DNA of 64,000 nucleotides from DATLFA01 sp039934635 (GTDB lineage Bacteria > Actinomycetota > Acidimicrobiia > Acidimicrobiales > WLNW01): positions 1-64,000 of the forward strand of contig JBDTLT010000006.1 in assembly GCA_039934635.1 (NCBI GenBank), in the 5' to 3' direction. This document shows, one piece after another, positions 51,766 to 60,273 of the stretch (position 1 is its first letter; each line of letters opens with the position of its first letter). The notes beneath the pieces were generated by a model. The model searched no databases and had not been told where the DNA came from. It saw only the letters and a list, made by a program, of their open reading frames with translations. Both the position numbers and the translations under genes were made by a program.

Positions 51766-53058
51766 CTACCCGATACCTGCCGCGGCCCGCAGCTCGGACC
51801 ACTTCGCTTCGGCCGCCGGGCGCCGGCTCGGGATGTGCTCGGTCGGCCATCCTTCGACCGGTGCATACGACTTGAGCAGCGTCCGTGCGAGCACCGACTT
51901 GTGGAGCTCGTCGGGGCCGTCGCCGATCGGGCCGAAGCGCGTCGAGCGATACCACTCTTCGACGGGCAGGTCGGTCGAGTAGCCGAGCGCGCCACACACT
52001 TGAATCGTGCGGTCGAGTACGGCGAGCACGGTCTTCGACACATGGGCCTTGACCATGCCGAGTTCGGCACGAACACGCGCCGAGCCGAACTTGTCCATTT
52101 TCCACGCCGTCTGGAAAGTGAGGAGTCGAGCGGCTTGGATCTCTGTGTGTGAAAGCGCGATGTAGTCCTGCACCATCTGGTGCTGGCCCAGGAGCTTGCC
52201 GTGCGATGTGCGGGAAACGGCGCGCTCGCACATGATGTCGAGCGAGCGTTGCGCCTGCCCGAGCCAGCGCATTGCATGGTGGATCCGACCACCACCGAGC
52301 CGTTGCTGGGCGAGAACGAAGCCCGCGCCCGGCGCACCGATGAGATGGTCGGCGGGCACGCGGCAATCGCGAAAAATGATCTCGGCATGGTTGCCCGGAC
52401 GACCGTAGGACGCATCAGGATGCGCCATCGTGCCGATGTCCCGAACGATGTCCATGCCCGGGGTGCCAGTGGGAACGATGATGATCGATGCGTGCTTGTG
52501 CGGGCGGCTCTCGGGGTTGGTCTCGGCGAACACCAACACGATGTCGGCCACCGAGGCGTTGGAGATGAACCACTTGTGGCCGTTGATCACCCACTCGTTG
52601 CCGTCTCTCGTCGCCGTCGTACTGATGACCGTGGGGTCGGCGCCGGCATGAAACGGCTCGGTCAGCGCGAACGCGCTCGAGATCTCACCGCGCATGTTCG
52701 GCCACAGCCACCGCTCTTTCTGCTCGTCGTTCGCGCCGTGGGCCAGCAACTCCATGTTGCCGCTATCCGGAGCCTGCACCCCGAAGATCGTCATGGAGTA
52801 CATGCAGCGTCCGATGATCTCCGACATCAACGCCAACTTCAGTTGACCGAAGCCCGGCCCCCCGAGTTTGGGGTCGAGGAAGGCCGCCCACAGGCCCTGC
52901 TCCTTGACCTTCGATTGCAAGTGCGCTTTGACCACCGCCCATTCCTCTCGGGGCAGTTCGCGAAACACGGGCTCGAGCGGGATCAGTTCTTCGTCGATGA
53001 ACGTCCGCATCCACTGCAGCTTCGTCTCGAACTCGGGCTCGGTCTCGAAATCCCACAT
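51766..53058 (-). CDS. acyl-CoA dehydrogenase (ACAD10/11-like)
   Basis: A 430-residue FAD enzyme with the full acyl-CoA dehydrogenase layout: helical N-domain, FALTEPFHAGADPTVIST in the FAD-binding beta region, NGHKWFISNASVADI, and a C-terminal helical domain with ALGYSTDLPVEEWYRSTR and IGDGPDELHKSVLAR. The DELHK end is that of the ACAD10/11-like branch. It is the first gene of the four-gene unit with the kinase, SDR and TetR genes. It probably acts on a hydroxylated or branched acyl-CoA rather than a simple fatty acid. Confidence 0.93.
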   Translation of the reverse strand: MWDFETEPEFETKLQWMRTFIDEELIPLEPVFRELPREEWAVVKAHLQSKVKEQGLWAAFLDPKLGGPGFGQLKLALMSEIIGRCMYSMTIFGVQAPDSGNMELLAHGANDEQKERWLWPNMRGEISSAFALTEPFHAGADPTVISTTATRDGNEWVINGHKWFISNASVADIVLVFAETNPESRPHKHASIIIVPTGTPGMDIVRDIGTMAHPDASYGRPGNHAEIIFRDCRVPADHLIGAPGAGFVLAQQRLGGGRIHHAMRWLGQAQRSLDIMCERAVSRTSHGKLLGQHQMVQDYIALSHTEIQAARLLTFQTAWKMDKFGSARVRAELGMVKAHVSKTVLAVLDRTIQVCGALGYSTDLPVEEWYRSTRFGPIGDGPDELHKSVLARTLLKSYAPVEGWPTEHIPSRRPAAEAKWSELRAAAGIG

Positions 53059-53142
53059 CGTGACGACCTTTCGAAGCGGCGAAGGCGGGACCGTATCACA
53101 GCGTGATTTAACCGTGATCTTCGTGAGTATCAGCGAATTCGA

Positions 53143-54174
53143 TCAGCGCGTCGAGCGCCGGCGGAGGCGAGCGTCGGCGATGGCCGGCGGCGTATAGCCC
53201 GCGTCGGCCCAGCTGAAGTTCTTGCCGGGTGGCACGATCTGGTCGATTCGATCGAGCACATCGGTCGACAACGACACCTCGAGCGCGGGCAGCTGGCTCG
53301 TCAGTTGGTCCATCGTGCGGGGGCCGATGATCGCCGATGTCACGGCCGGGTTGTGCAAGACCCACGCGATCGCGAGATCGACGAGCGGCACGCCCGCTTC
53401 GTCGGCGAGTGTGCCGAGTGCGTCCGCGGCCTGCAGTTTGGCTTGGTTCTCGGGCTTGCTCAGGTCATAGCGATCGGGGCTGCGCTGCGCACGGCGACTG
53501 GTGAGATCCGCGGAACCGAGACGCCACGCGCCGGACAACCATCCACCCGCAAGCGGGCTCCACGGGATCACACCCATGCCATATTTCTGACAAGCCGGCA
53601 GCACTTCGGCCTCGATACCGCGCACGAGAATCGAATACGGCGGCTGCTCACACACGAAGCGCTCGCGTTGGCGGCGTTCGGCAGTCCACTGTGCTTCGAC
53701 AATCGCCGGCGCAGGGAATGTCGAGCTACCGAGGTAGCGCACCTTGCCCTGCCGGACGAGATCAGTGAGCGCGCCGAGCGTCTCGTCGATGTCGACACGC
53801 GGGTCGAACCGGTGCGCTTGATAGAGATCGATGTGATCGGTGCCAAGGCGGCGCAGGCTGGCCTCGCATTCCTTCATGATCCAATAGCGCGACGTGCCAC
53901 TCTGATTGGGTCCTGTGCCCATCGACGCGTAGAACTTCGTGGCGAGCACGACCTGGTCGCGACGGCCGGCAATGGCCTTGCCGACGATCTCCTCGGACTC
54001 CCCCGCCGAGTAGACGTCCGCGGTGTCGATGAAGTTGATGCCGGCATCGAGTGCCGCGTGAATGATCGCGACAGAATCGTCGTGGTCGGGGTTGCCCCAC
54101 GCACCGAGCATCATGGCGCCGAGACAGAGCGGACTGACCTGCAAACCGGTGCGTCCCAAGTTGCGATACTGCAC
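53143..54174 (-). CDS. aldo/keto reductase
   Basis: A 343-residue NADPH-dependent aldo/keto reductase. The start YRNLGRTGLQVSPLCLGAM, the catalytic tetrad region FIDTADVYSAGESEEIVGKA (Asp and Tyr), VLATKFY (Lys), LYQAHRFDP (His) and the cofactor end SAIIGPRTMDQL are visible. GTG 54174 is chosen because GGGG precedes it and relatives start there; TTG 54180 is the other option. It is separated from the acyl-CoA dehydrogenase gene by 84 bases in the same direction. Confidence 0.93.
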   Translation of the reverse strand: MQYRNLGRTGLQVSPLCLGAMMLGAWGNPDHDDSVAIIHAALDAGINFIDTADVYSAGESEEIVGKAIAGRRDQVVLATKFYASMGTGPNQSGTSRYWIMKECEASLRRLGTDHIDLYQAHRFDPRVDIDETLGALTDLVRQGKVRYLGSSTFPAPAIVEAQWTAERRQRERFVCEQPPYSILVRGIEAEVLPACQKYGMGVIPWSPLAGGWLSGAWRLGSADLTSRRAQRSPDRYDLSKPENQAKLQAADALGTLADEAGVPLVDLAIAWVLHNPAVTSAIIGPRTMDQLTSQLPALEVSLSTDVLDRIDQIVPPGKNFSWADAGYTPPAIADARLRRRSTR

Positions 54175-54277
54175 GGGCAAACCCCATATCTCGTGGTCGA
54201 CACGAGAACGCTAGTGCCGCGCTCCACAAGGTAGGGTCCGGTCGCCGGACCCGCCGCCCGCCCGAAGGGGTCATCAC

Positions 54278-55663
54278 GTGCCGAAGCGCTTTCGCCGACG
54301 ATTCGAAGCAGTCGATCATCGCGAACTCATCGCGACGTATCCACCGCCGCCCGAGTACTTCGAAACGCACTATTACATGGAACCCGATCGGATCGAACGG
54401 CTGCAACTGACGCGCCTGCAAGAGGAATGCCGGCGCGCCTACGACGAAGTGCCGTTCTACGAACGCCGTTGGGCCGCGGCAGGGTTCGAACCTTCGCAGA
54501 TCCGCACACTCGACGATCTCGAGCTCGTTCCCATCTACGACATCGACGACATTCGAGCGAGCATCGCCGCCCATCCTCCGTACGGCGACTATCAGGGTGT
54601 GAGCGTGCACGACGCGAAGTACGCGCCGTTGCGACTCTTTTGGAGCGGCGGCACAACCGGCCGCGCTCGACCCACCCTCTACACCGAATGGGATCGGCAG
54701 GTCGCGTCGGTCACCGTTGCCCGGGCGCTGTACCTACACGGCATTCGGCCGGGCGATGTCGTGCTCAACGCGTGGGCGTTCAGCACCCATACCGGCGCGT
54801 TCGCGTTCGACGAAGGCCTGCACAACTGGCTGAATTGCGTCGCGATCACCGCGGGGACAGGCAACGTGACGCCGACCAAGATGCAGATCGAACTGGCACG
54901 CGAGTACGAGGCGGCCACGATCCTCACGACCCCTGACTACCTGTTGCACATCGCCGCAACGGCGATCGAGATGGGGCTCGATCCGAAGGAAGACTTCTCG
55001 ATCCGCACGTTGCCGACGCCTGGCCAAAATCCGAAGGTTGCAGAGGTGTGGGGCGTTCCGACGTGGGACAGCTACGGAACGCACGAAGTGCAGTACGTGT
55101 CGATGGAATGCCCGGCACGAGGAGGGCTTCATATCAACGAAGACGCGTTCATCGTCGAGATCGTCGACCCCGAGACGAAAGAACTCGTGCCCGACGGACA
55201 ACGCGGCAACATCGTCTATACGTGTCTCTACAAGACGGGCAGCCCTCAAGTTCGTTTCGACACGCAAGACCTGTCGGCGCTGTACCCGCGTACGCAATGC
55301 GCGTGCGGAAGTTGGCTGCGCAAGATGGACTACTTCCGCGGCCGTAGCGACACGATGGTCAAGCTGCGAGGGCTCAACATCTGGCCCGAAGACGTCGGTC
55401 GCGTCGTGTGCGAGGACGCTCGTGTACAACCCGATTGGTTCGTCATCGTCGAGCGGCGCGGCAACCGCGACGAGATGATCGTCCAAGTCGAGACCAAAGC
55501 ACCCACGACCGAACACGACACGTTGCGCGAACAACTCGAAGATCGGTTGCGGTCGCAACTCGAAATAAAGATCCTCGTCGAGCTCGTTGGTCCAGGAGCC
55601 ACCGATCACGCGACGGGCAAAGGTGTCGTGGGCAAGCTGCGACGCATCCGAGACGATCGCTGA
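54278..55663 (+). CDS. AMP-binding acyl-CoA ligase, phenylacetate-CoA ligase (PaaK)-like
   Basis: A 461-residue adenylate-forming enzyme of the PaaK group. It has the N-terminal RLQEECRRAYDEVPFYERRW, the phosphate loop SGGTTGRARPTLYTEWDRQ, SYGTHEVQYVSMEC, RFDTQDLSALYP, and GRSDTMVKLRGLNIWPEDV at the hinge. It should activate an aromatic or other carboxylic acid with CoA and ATP. GTG 54278 is the start. It is divergent from the aldo/keto reductase and followed 126 bases later by a flavin monooxygenase. Confidence 0.92.
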   Translation: MPKRFRRRFEAVDHRELIATYPPPPEYFETHYYMEPDRIERLQLTRLQEECRRAYDEVPFYERRWAAAGFEPSQIRTLDDLELVPIYDIDDIRASIAAHPPYGDYQGVSVHDAKYAPLRLFWSGGTTGRARPTLYTEWDRQVASVTVARALYLHGIRPGDVVLNAWAFSTHTGAFAFDEGLHNWLNCVAITAGTGNVTPTKMQIELAREYEAATILTTPDYLLHIAATAIEMGLDPKEDFSIRTLPTPGQNPKVAEVWGVPTWDSYGTHEVQYVSMECPARGGLHINEDAFIVEIVDPETKELVPDGQRGNIVYTCLYKTGSPQVRFDTQDLSALYPRTQCACGSWLRKMDYFRGRSDTMVKLRGLNIWPEDVGRVVCEDARVQPDWFVIVERRGNRDEMIVQVETKAPTTEHDTLREQLEDRLRSQLEIKILVELVGPGATDHATGKGVVGKLRRIRDDR

Positions 55664-55696
55664 AAACCCTCTGCCGTAATCAGATTATGCCAAGGT

Positions 55697-55720
55697 GGGG
55701 GGCTTGCCGCAAGGACCCCC
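55697..55720. promoter_or_regulatory. stem-loop in the leader of the flavin monooxygenase gene
   Basis: GGGGG (55697-55701) pairs with CCCCC (55716-55720), and inside it CTTG (55703-55706) pairs with CAAG (55710-55713) around CCG. A palindrome TAATCAGATTA (55677-55687) lies 10 bases upstream. The hairpin lacks a T-tract, so it may be a leader structure, a weak terminator of the ligase gene, or chance. Confidence 0.4.
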
Positions 55721-55789
55721 GACGTGCTGACAATGCTCGCATTCACCTGAGCCGTTCGCGGCCAGAACTTGCGGATGTGGGAGTGGCGG

Positions 55790-57268
55790 ATGGTTGATGC
55801 CAACCGGAGTGCGACGAAGACCGAGCATGCGGTGGTGATCGCCGGAGGCGGTCCGACCGGGCTGATGTTGGCGGGCGAGTTGGCGTTGGCGCGGATCGAC
55901 GTCGTCATCGTCGAACGGCGCGCCAACCAGAGTGTCGATGGATCGCGCGCAGGTGGCCTTCACTCCCGCACCATCGAGGTGCTCGATCAGCGTGGCATCG
56001 CCGAACGATTCCTCTCTGCGGGGCAAGTGCACCCGGCTCTGGCGTTCTCCGGGTCCATCTTGGACATCAGCGACTTTCCTACCCGCCACAACTACATACT
56101 TGCGCTCTGGCAAAGCCTCTTCGAACCGATCCTGGCCGACTGGGTCACCGAACTCGGCGTTCCGATCCTCCGCGAACGCGAGGTGGTGGGCTTTGCTCAA
56201 GACGACAGTGGCATCGATGTCGAGCTGTCCGGGGGCACATCTTTGCGGGCACAGTATCTCGTGGGTTGCGACGGAGGTCGCAGCCTGGTGCGCAAGGCAG
56301 CCGGTATCGAATTCGCAGGGTTGGATCCTTCGACCAGCTGGATGATCGCCGAGGCCGAGATGCACGAGGAGCCACAGTTGGGTTTCCATCGCGACAGCGG
56401 CGGCCGCCAGCATGCGATCGGCCGCGGCGGCGACGGTCGGTCGGCGCGGGTCGTCCTCATGGAACGACACGTCGAACACACCGGGGACCCCACGACCGAC
56501 GACCTTCGCCACGCACTCATCGCCGCGTACGGCACGGACTTCGGGCTTCACCGTGCCACATGGATCTCGCGGTTCACCGACATGTCGCGGCAGGCGGTGG
56601 CCTACCGCCACGGCCGTGTCCTGCTGGCCGGCGACGCAGCACACGTGCATCCCCCGCAGGGCGGCCAGGGCCTCAATATCGGCGTGCAGGATGCCGTGAA
56701 CCTGGGATGGAAGCTCGCCCAGGTGATCCACAAGACGTCACCCGAGAGCCTCCTCGACACCTACCACGCCGAACGACATCCGGTCGGTGCCCGCGTGTTG
56801 CACAACACCAAGGCGCAAGTGGCACTCGCCGTCCCCGACGATCGTCACCAAGCTCTGCGCGACATCATGAACGACCTGCTGGCCATGGACGAGCCGCGCC
56901 GGCGCATTGCCGCGATGCTCTCCGGTCTCGACATCCGCTACGACCTCGGGGATGGACACCCGCTGCTCGGGCGGCGCATGCCCGACCTCGACCTGCAGAT
57001 CGCGGATGGCCCGACGCGCGTGTTCAACTTGCTGCACGATGCCCGGCCGGTCCTACTCAACCTCGGCGCGCCCGGCGATTTCGCCATCGATCCGTGGGCG
57101 CGTCGAGTGCGGCTCGTCCACGCCCAGCACGCGGGCGTGTGGGAGCTACCGGTCCTGGGCGAGATCCTGGCGCCCGCAGCTGCGTTGATACGACCGGACG
57201 GACATGTCGCCTGGGCCGGAGACCTCGCGGACCCCGAGCTGCCTCGAGCACTTGCGACCTGGTTTTGA
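55790..57268 (+). CDS. FAD-dependent aromatic-ring monooxygenase (PHBH class)
   Basis: A 492-residue flavoprotein monooxygenase. It has the FAD motif GGGPTGLMLAGELALARIDV, the DG motif region LVGCDGGRSLVRKAAGI and the GD motif VLLAGDAAHVHPPQGGQGLN, then a C-terminal thioredoxin-like domain (FNLLHDARPVLLNLGAPGDF), as in tetracycline and polyketide hydroxylases such as PgaE and RdmE. It hydroxylates an aromatic or polyketide-like substrate with NADPH and O2. ATG 55790 after GGAG is chosen over the open extension to 55769. Confidence 0.92.
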   Translation: MVDANRSATKTEHAVVIAGGGPTGLMLAGELALARIDVVIVERRANQSVDGSRAGGLHSRTIEVLDQRGIAERFLSAGQVHPALAFSGSILDISDFPTRHNYILALWQSLFEPILADWVTELGVPILREREVVGFAQDDSGIDVELSGGTSLRAQYLVGCDGGRSLVRKAAGIEFAGLDPSTSWMIAEAEMHEEPQLGFHRDSGGRQHAIGRGGDGRSARVVLMERHVEHTGDPTTDDLRHALIAAYGTDFGLHRATWISRFTDMSRQAVAYRHGRVLLAGDAAHVHPPQGGQGLNIGVQDAVNLGWKLAQVIHKTSPESLLDTYHAERHPVGARVLHNTKAQVALAVPDDRHQALRDIMNDLLAMDEPRRRIAAMLSGLDIRYDLGDGHPLLGRRMPDLDLQIADGPTRVFNLLHDARPVLLNLGAPGDFAIDPWARRVRLVHAQHAGVWELPVLGEILAPAAALIRPDGHVAWAGDLADPELPRALATWF

Positions 57269-57308
57269 GTGCCGATGGCGACCGGGCGAAACGCTGCTCG
57301 ACGCGGCG

Positions 57309-58022
57309 CTAGCACTGCGGTACGCGTCCGACGGCGCCGTCGACGATCTCGGTGGCGATCTCGCGCAGCTTGCGATTCTCACGCTGTGATCGCTGCTTGA
57401 GCGCGGCGATGGCCTCGTCGGCACTGCAGCCGGTACGGGCGATGAGAATGCCGCGGGCTTGATCGATGACGCTTCGTGACGTCAGGGCCTCGTTGAGCTG
57501 ACTGACGAGTGAAACGGTGCGGTCATGAATATCGACATTGGTCATCGTGGCTGACGCCTGACGGGCAAATCGTTCGGCGAGGCGTTCGCTGGCCTCGTCG
57601 AACGCCTTGAGCTCGCGCCCGTAGATGTTCAGCGCGCCGATCGTCGCGTCGCGTACTACCAACGGATACGACAAGGAACTGTTGATGCCGAGCCTGACCG
57701 CTTCGGCTGCGAACCGAGGGAATCGGACATCGCCGGCCATGTCGTGGACGCGGACGATCTCGCCTGTGCGAGCAGCCTGCAGACAAGGACCTTCGCCGTT
57801 GCTGTATTGGGCACCGTCGAGTTGCAACGTGGTGCCATCGGTAGCGGCCGCGGTGATCACGGTCTCGCCCTTCAGCAACGACACACCGCAGTTGGTGCAG
57901 CCGGGAACCGACGCCGCGGTCAACTCCACGATCCGCTGGAGGACGGTGTTCATCGTCTCTTCGCCGAGCAGGAGCGTGGACAGCTCGAGCAAGGCATCAT
58001 GAAAATCTTCTGGACCGATCAC
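57309..58022 (-). CDS. GAF-ANTAR transcription antitermination regulator
   Basis: A 237-residue regulator. A GAF sensor domain (about residues 10-160, with SNGEGPCLQAARTGEIVRVH) is followed by an ANTAR RNA-binding domain: LNEALTSRSVIDQARGILIA and KQRSQRENRKLREIATEIVD. ANTAR proteins bind paired hexaloop RNA hairpins and prevent termination. TTGGAG lies just before GTG 58022, preferred to TTG 58037. Such genes are typical of actinobacteria. Its target is not visible here. Confidence 0.92.
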   Translation of the reverse strand: MIGPEDFHDALLELSTLLLGEETMNTVLQRIVELTAASVPGCTNCGVSLLKGETVITAAATDGTTLQLDGAQYSNGEGPCLQAARTGEIVRVHDMAGDVRFPRFAAEAVRLGINSSLSYPLVVRDATIGALNIYGRELKAFDEASERLAERFARQASATMTNVDIHDRTVSLVSQLNEALTSRSVIDQARGILIARTGCSADEAIAALKQRSQRENRKLREIATEIVDGAVGRVPQC

Positions 58023-58276
58023 GGGTCTCCAAGGCAAGCCGACGTACGCGCGCCCTTGGGATGCCAGTCACGGGTGCAACACGCCCGACTAGCTGCGGAG
58101 GTGTCTTGAGCGTGCCCCCGACCTGGCTTGGTCTCAACCTGGTAACCGTGAAGCTAACCCGCATCTCACCCACTTCGACAAAGGGTGCGTCATTTCCGCA
58201 GTCGGTTTGCTGATGAGCGAACCGCGGTAGTAGTCGGTCGCAAGCGTCAAGAAGCGGCGCGGAACGGGTGGCCGCC

Positions 58277-58429
58277 ATGCGGTTGGCGGAAGATGACTCA
58301 GCTCCCGGGCAGGCCCGTCGCTATGTGCGCCGTTGGGCCGACGAAAAGCGCGTGTCCCGCGCGATCACGGCAGACATCGAACTCGTCGTCACCGAACTCG
58401 ACACGACCACACGAAGTGCTGCTTCTTAG
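58277..58429 (+). pseudogene. fragment of an RsbW-like ATPase (HATPase_c_2) gene
   Basis: A 50-codon open frame reads APGQARRYVRRWADEKRVSR then TADIELVVTELDTTTRSAAS. This resembles the N-terminal helix and first ATP-binding motif of actinobacterial RsbW-like serine kinases (AR-x-x-VR-x-W ... ELVVSELVTNAVRH). The expected Asn of TNA is missing and a stop follows at once, so the rest of the ATPase domain is gone. It is probably a truncated remnant, or chance at lower likelihood. Confidence 0.5.
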
Positions 58430-58434
58430 CGGAG

Positions 58435-58653
58435 TCAGGCCCCCAGAGCGAGAAACGGCACGGCGCACGTCGACATCTTGGCGCGGAGTGCTTCGCGCGC
58501 ACGCTTCTCGGCCAGCAGCGGTACGAAGGTTTGTATCGGGGCGTTCTCGAAGTAGGCGGCGCTCTCGCGCACCACATCCACCACGATGGATGGGTCGGTC
58601 TCTTCGAACTCGAGCTCGAGCCGCTCGACGATCAGATCGAACTCGTGGCTCAT
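58435..58653 (-). CDS. three-helix-bundle dimerisation-domain protein
   Basis: A 72-residue protein with DLIVERLELEFEETDPSIVV, then VVRESAAYFENAPIQTFVPL and LLAEKRAREALRAKM, the pattern of the small three-helix-bundle dimerisation domain common in mycobacteria and other actinobacteria. Its role in the cell is not settled. ATG 58653 begins the domain; ATG 58686 adds 11 residues and would place the start 2 bases after the upstream small gene's stop. Neither has a clear ribosome site. Confidence 0.8.
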   Translation of the reverse strand: MSHEFDLIVERLELEFEETDPSIVVDVVRESAAYFENAPIQTFVPLLAEKRAREALRAKMSTCAVPFLALGA

Positions 58654-58688
58654 CGTTGACCCGGACCAAGCGTCCTGTATGGCCATGG

Positions 58689-58865
58689 CTAGCGCGCCGG
58701 CACCACGCGGCGGGCGTTGAGTTGAGTGACGACTCGGGCCTTCAGCGCACTCAAGTGACGCTGAGCGCGAGCCCGCCTCGCCGGCCCCCGTTTGGGGTGC
58801 AAGAAGTACGCAACCGCGAACCCCAGGAAACTCGATCGGAACAGCCGCCGTAACAACATACGCAT
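58689..58865 (-). CDS. 58-residue single-helix basic protein (YtxH-like)
   Basis: A short gene: MRMLLRRLFRSSFLGFAVAY, then FLHPKRGPARRARAQRHLSA, then a helical tail ending RRVVPAR. One short hydrophobic segment (FLGFAVAYFL) is followed by the P-x-R-G-x-x-RR-A-R pattern seen after the membrane helix in actinobacterial YtxH-like proteins (FDPxRGRARR). It directly precedes the three-helix-bundle gene in the same direction. A membrane-anchored or DNA-contacting role is possible. Too short to be certain. Confidence 0.55.
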   Translation of the reverse strand: MRMLLRRLFRSSFLGFAVAYFLHPKRGPARRARAQRHLSALKARVVTQLNARRVVPAR

Positions 58866-58955
58866 GTGCGGTCGATAACCCGAAATTGCCCGAACGAAAC
58901 CTCACCCACACACGTGGCCGTAGAGTCGGCTCATTCACCGGACTCAGGAGGATTC

Positions 58956-59408
58956 GTGGGAGAGCGTTTCTCTTATGCAACGTCGCACATCGGCCTGTGC
59001 GTGCGCGACCTCGAGCGGTCGCGGCGCTTCTACGTCGACGGCCTCGGGTTCGAGGAGTTCGCCCGCTTCGATATCACGCGGCCGATTGCCGAAGTGGACC
59101 CTCCCTGCGACTTCACGTCGTTCTTCATTCAGAAGGACGGCCTGCGCGTCGAACTACTCGACTATCGATCGCCCGGCGTGATCGGCAGCCCCTCGACCCG
59201 CCGCAATCACCTCGGGCTCACACATCTCTCGTTCGTCGTCGACGACGTCGACGCTGCCGCGCGTGAACTCGAAGGCTTTGGCGGCACGATCATCGACGGC
59301 ACACGCAGCGGTCAGGACGACCCCGACACCGTGCAGATCATCTTCCTTGCCGACCCTGACGGCACGCGTGTCGAACTCATGCGCCTCGCCAAAGGCCAAG
59401 CCTGGTGA
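58956..59408 (+). CDS. VOC (glyoxalase/dioxygenase-fold) family protein
   Basis: A 150-residue VOC-fold protein with both halves intact: TSHIGLCVRDLERSRRFYVD, then LTHLSFVVDDVDAAARELEG and FLADPDGTRVELMRL. His and Glu at the usual metal positions (SHIG, RVELLDY, THLS, RVELM) suggest a working mononuclear site, as in glyoxalase I or methylmalonyl-CoA epimerase relatives. CAGGAGG lies before GTG 58956, so the upstream in-frame extension is not used. It converges tightly on the SDR gene ending at 59410. Confidence 0.9.
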   Translation: MGERFSYATSHIGLCVRDLERSRRFYVDGLGFEEFARFDITRPIAEVDPPCDFTSFFIQKDGLRVELLDYRSPGVIGSPSTRRNHLGLTHLSFVVDDVDAAARELEGFGGTIIDGTRSGQDDPDTVQIIFLADPDGTRVELMRLAKGQAW

Positions 59409-59409
59409 A

Positions 59410-60195
59410 CTAGCCGGCGCGCTCGCCGCCATCGACGAGCAGGGTCGTGCCGGTGACGAACGTCGAGAGGTCGGACAGGAAGAAGAGTGCGACACGCGCG
59501 ACGTCATCCGGCACCGCCATACGTCCGGCCGGTAGCGCGGCACCCCACGCGGCTCGTTCGTGCGGATCGCTGACGAAGGCACTGCCGGCCGTGCTCTCGG
59601 TCGCCACCAGACCGGGACCGATCACATTGACCCGAATGTTGCGGGCACCGAAGTCGATGGCCAGAGTTTGGGCGAGCCCCACCATGCCGAATTTCGTCGC
59701 GGTGTAGTGCGCCAGCTTGGGTCGACCCCGAACCGATTCGATCGAACCGTTCATCACGATCGACCCCCCGATCGAGGGATCGACAGCGTTGGCAAATGCG
59801 CGTGAGCAGTAGAAGGCGGACGTGAGCCCGGTCTGAACGATGAGTCGCCACACGTCGTCGGACATCTCGGCTGCCGAAACTGCAGGTGTAAAAACACCGA
59901 CGTTGTTCACCATGCCGTAGACACTCGGTAACACCTGACGCGCCACGGCCATCATGTCGTCGACTTGGGCGCTGTCGGTCACGTCACAGACGAACGATTC
60001 GGCACCGAGTGCCGCGGCGGCGCGTTGCGCTCGGTCGGGGTCGCGGTCCACGATCAATACCGACGCGCCGGCTTCGGCCGCGCGCTGCGCAATTGCGAGG
60101 CCTAGGCCTTGGCCCGCCCCCGTGACGATCACTCCGCGCCCGGCTAGTGACACGAGTGTCCCGAGCGATTTTGCCGATGGATCCGCGAAGGTCAT
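59410..60195 (-). CDS. short-chain dehydrogenase/reductase
   Basis: A 261-residue classical SDR: TGAGQGLGLA, VDRDPDR after the second strand (NAD-type), NNVG in place of NNAG, MNGSIES with the catalytic Ser, YTATK, and TTLLVDGGERAG at the end. It is divergent from the ferredoxin-MBL gene with 78 bases between starts. Substrate not evident. Confidence 0.92.
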   Translation of the reverse strand: MTFADPSAKSLGTLVSLAGRGVIVTGAGQGLGLAIAQRAAEAGASVLIVDRDPDRAQRAAAALGAESFVCDVTDSAQVDDMMAVARQVLPSVYGMVNNVGVFTPAVSAAEMSDDVWRLIVQTGLTSAFYCSRAFANAVDPSIGGSIVMNGSIESVRGRPKLAHYTATKFGMVGLAQTLAIDFGARNIRVNVIGPGLVATESTAGSAFVSDPHERAAWGAALPAGRMAVPDDVARVALFFLSDLSTFVTGTTLLVDGGERAG

Positions 60196-60273
60196 TGCGT
60201 GAACCTACCTTCCCGCCCTGGCCCGGCGCGAATGGCGTGCAGACGATGGTTCCGGTGGTTACCGTCGTCGGGA

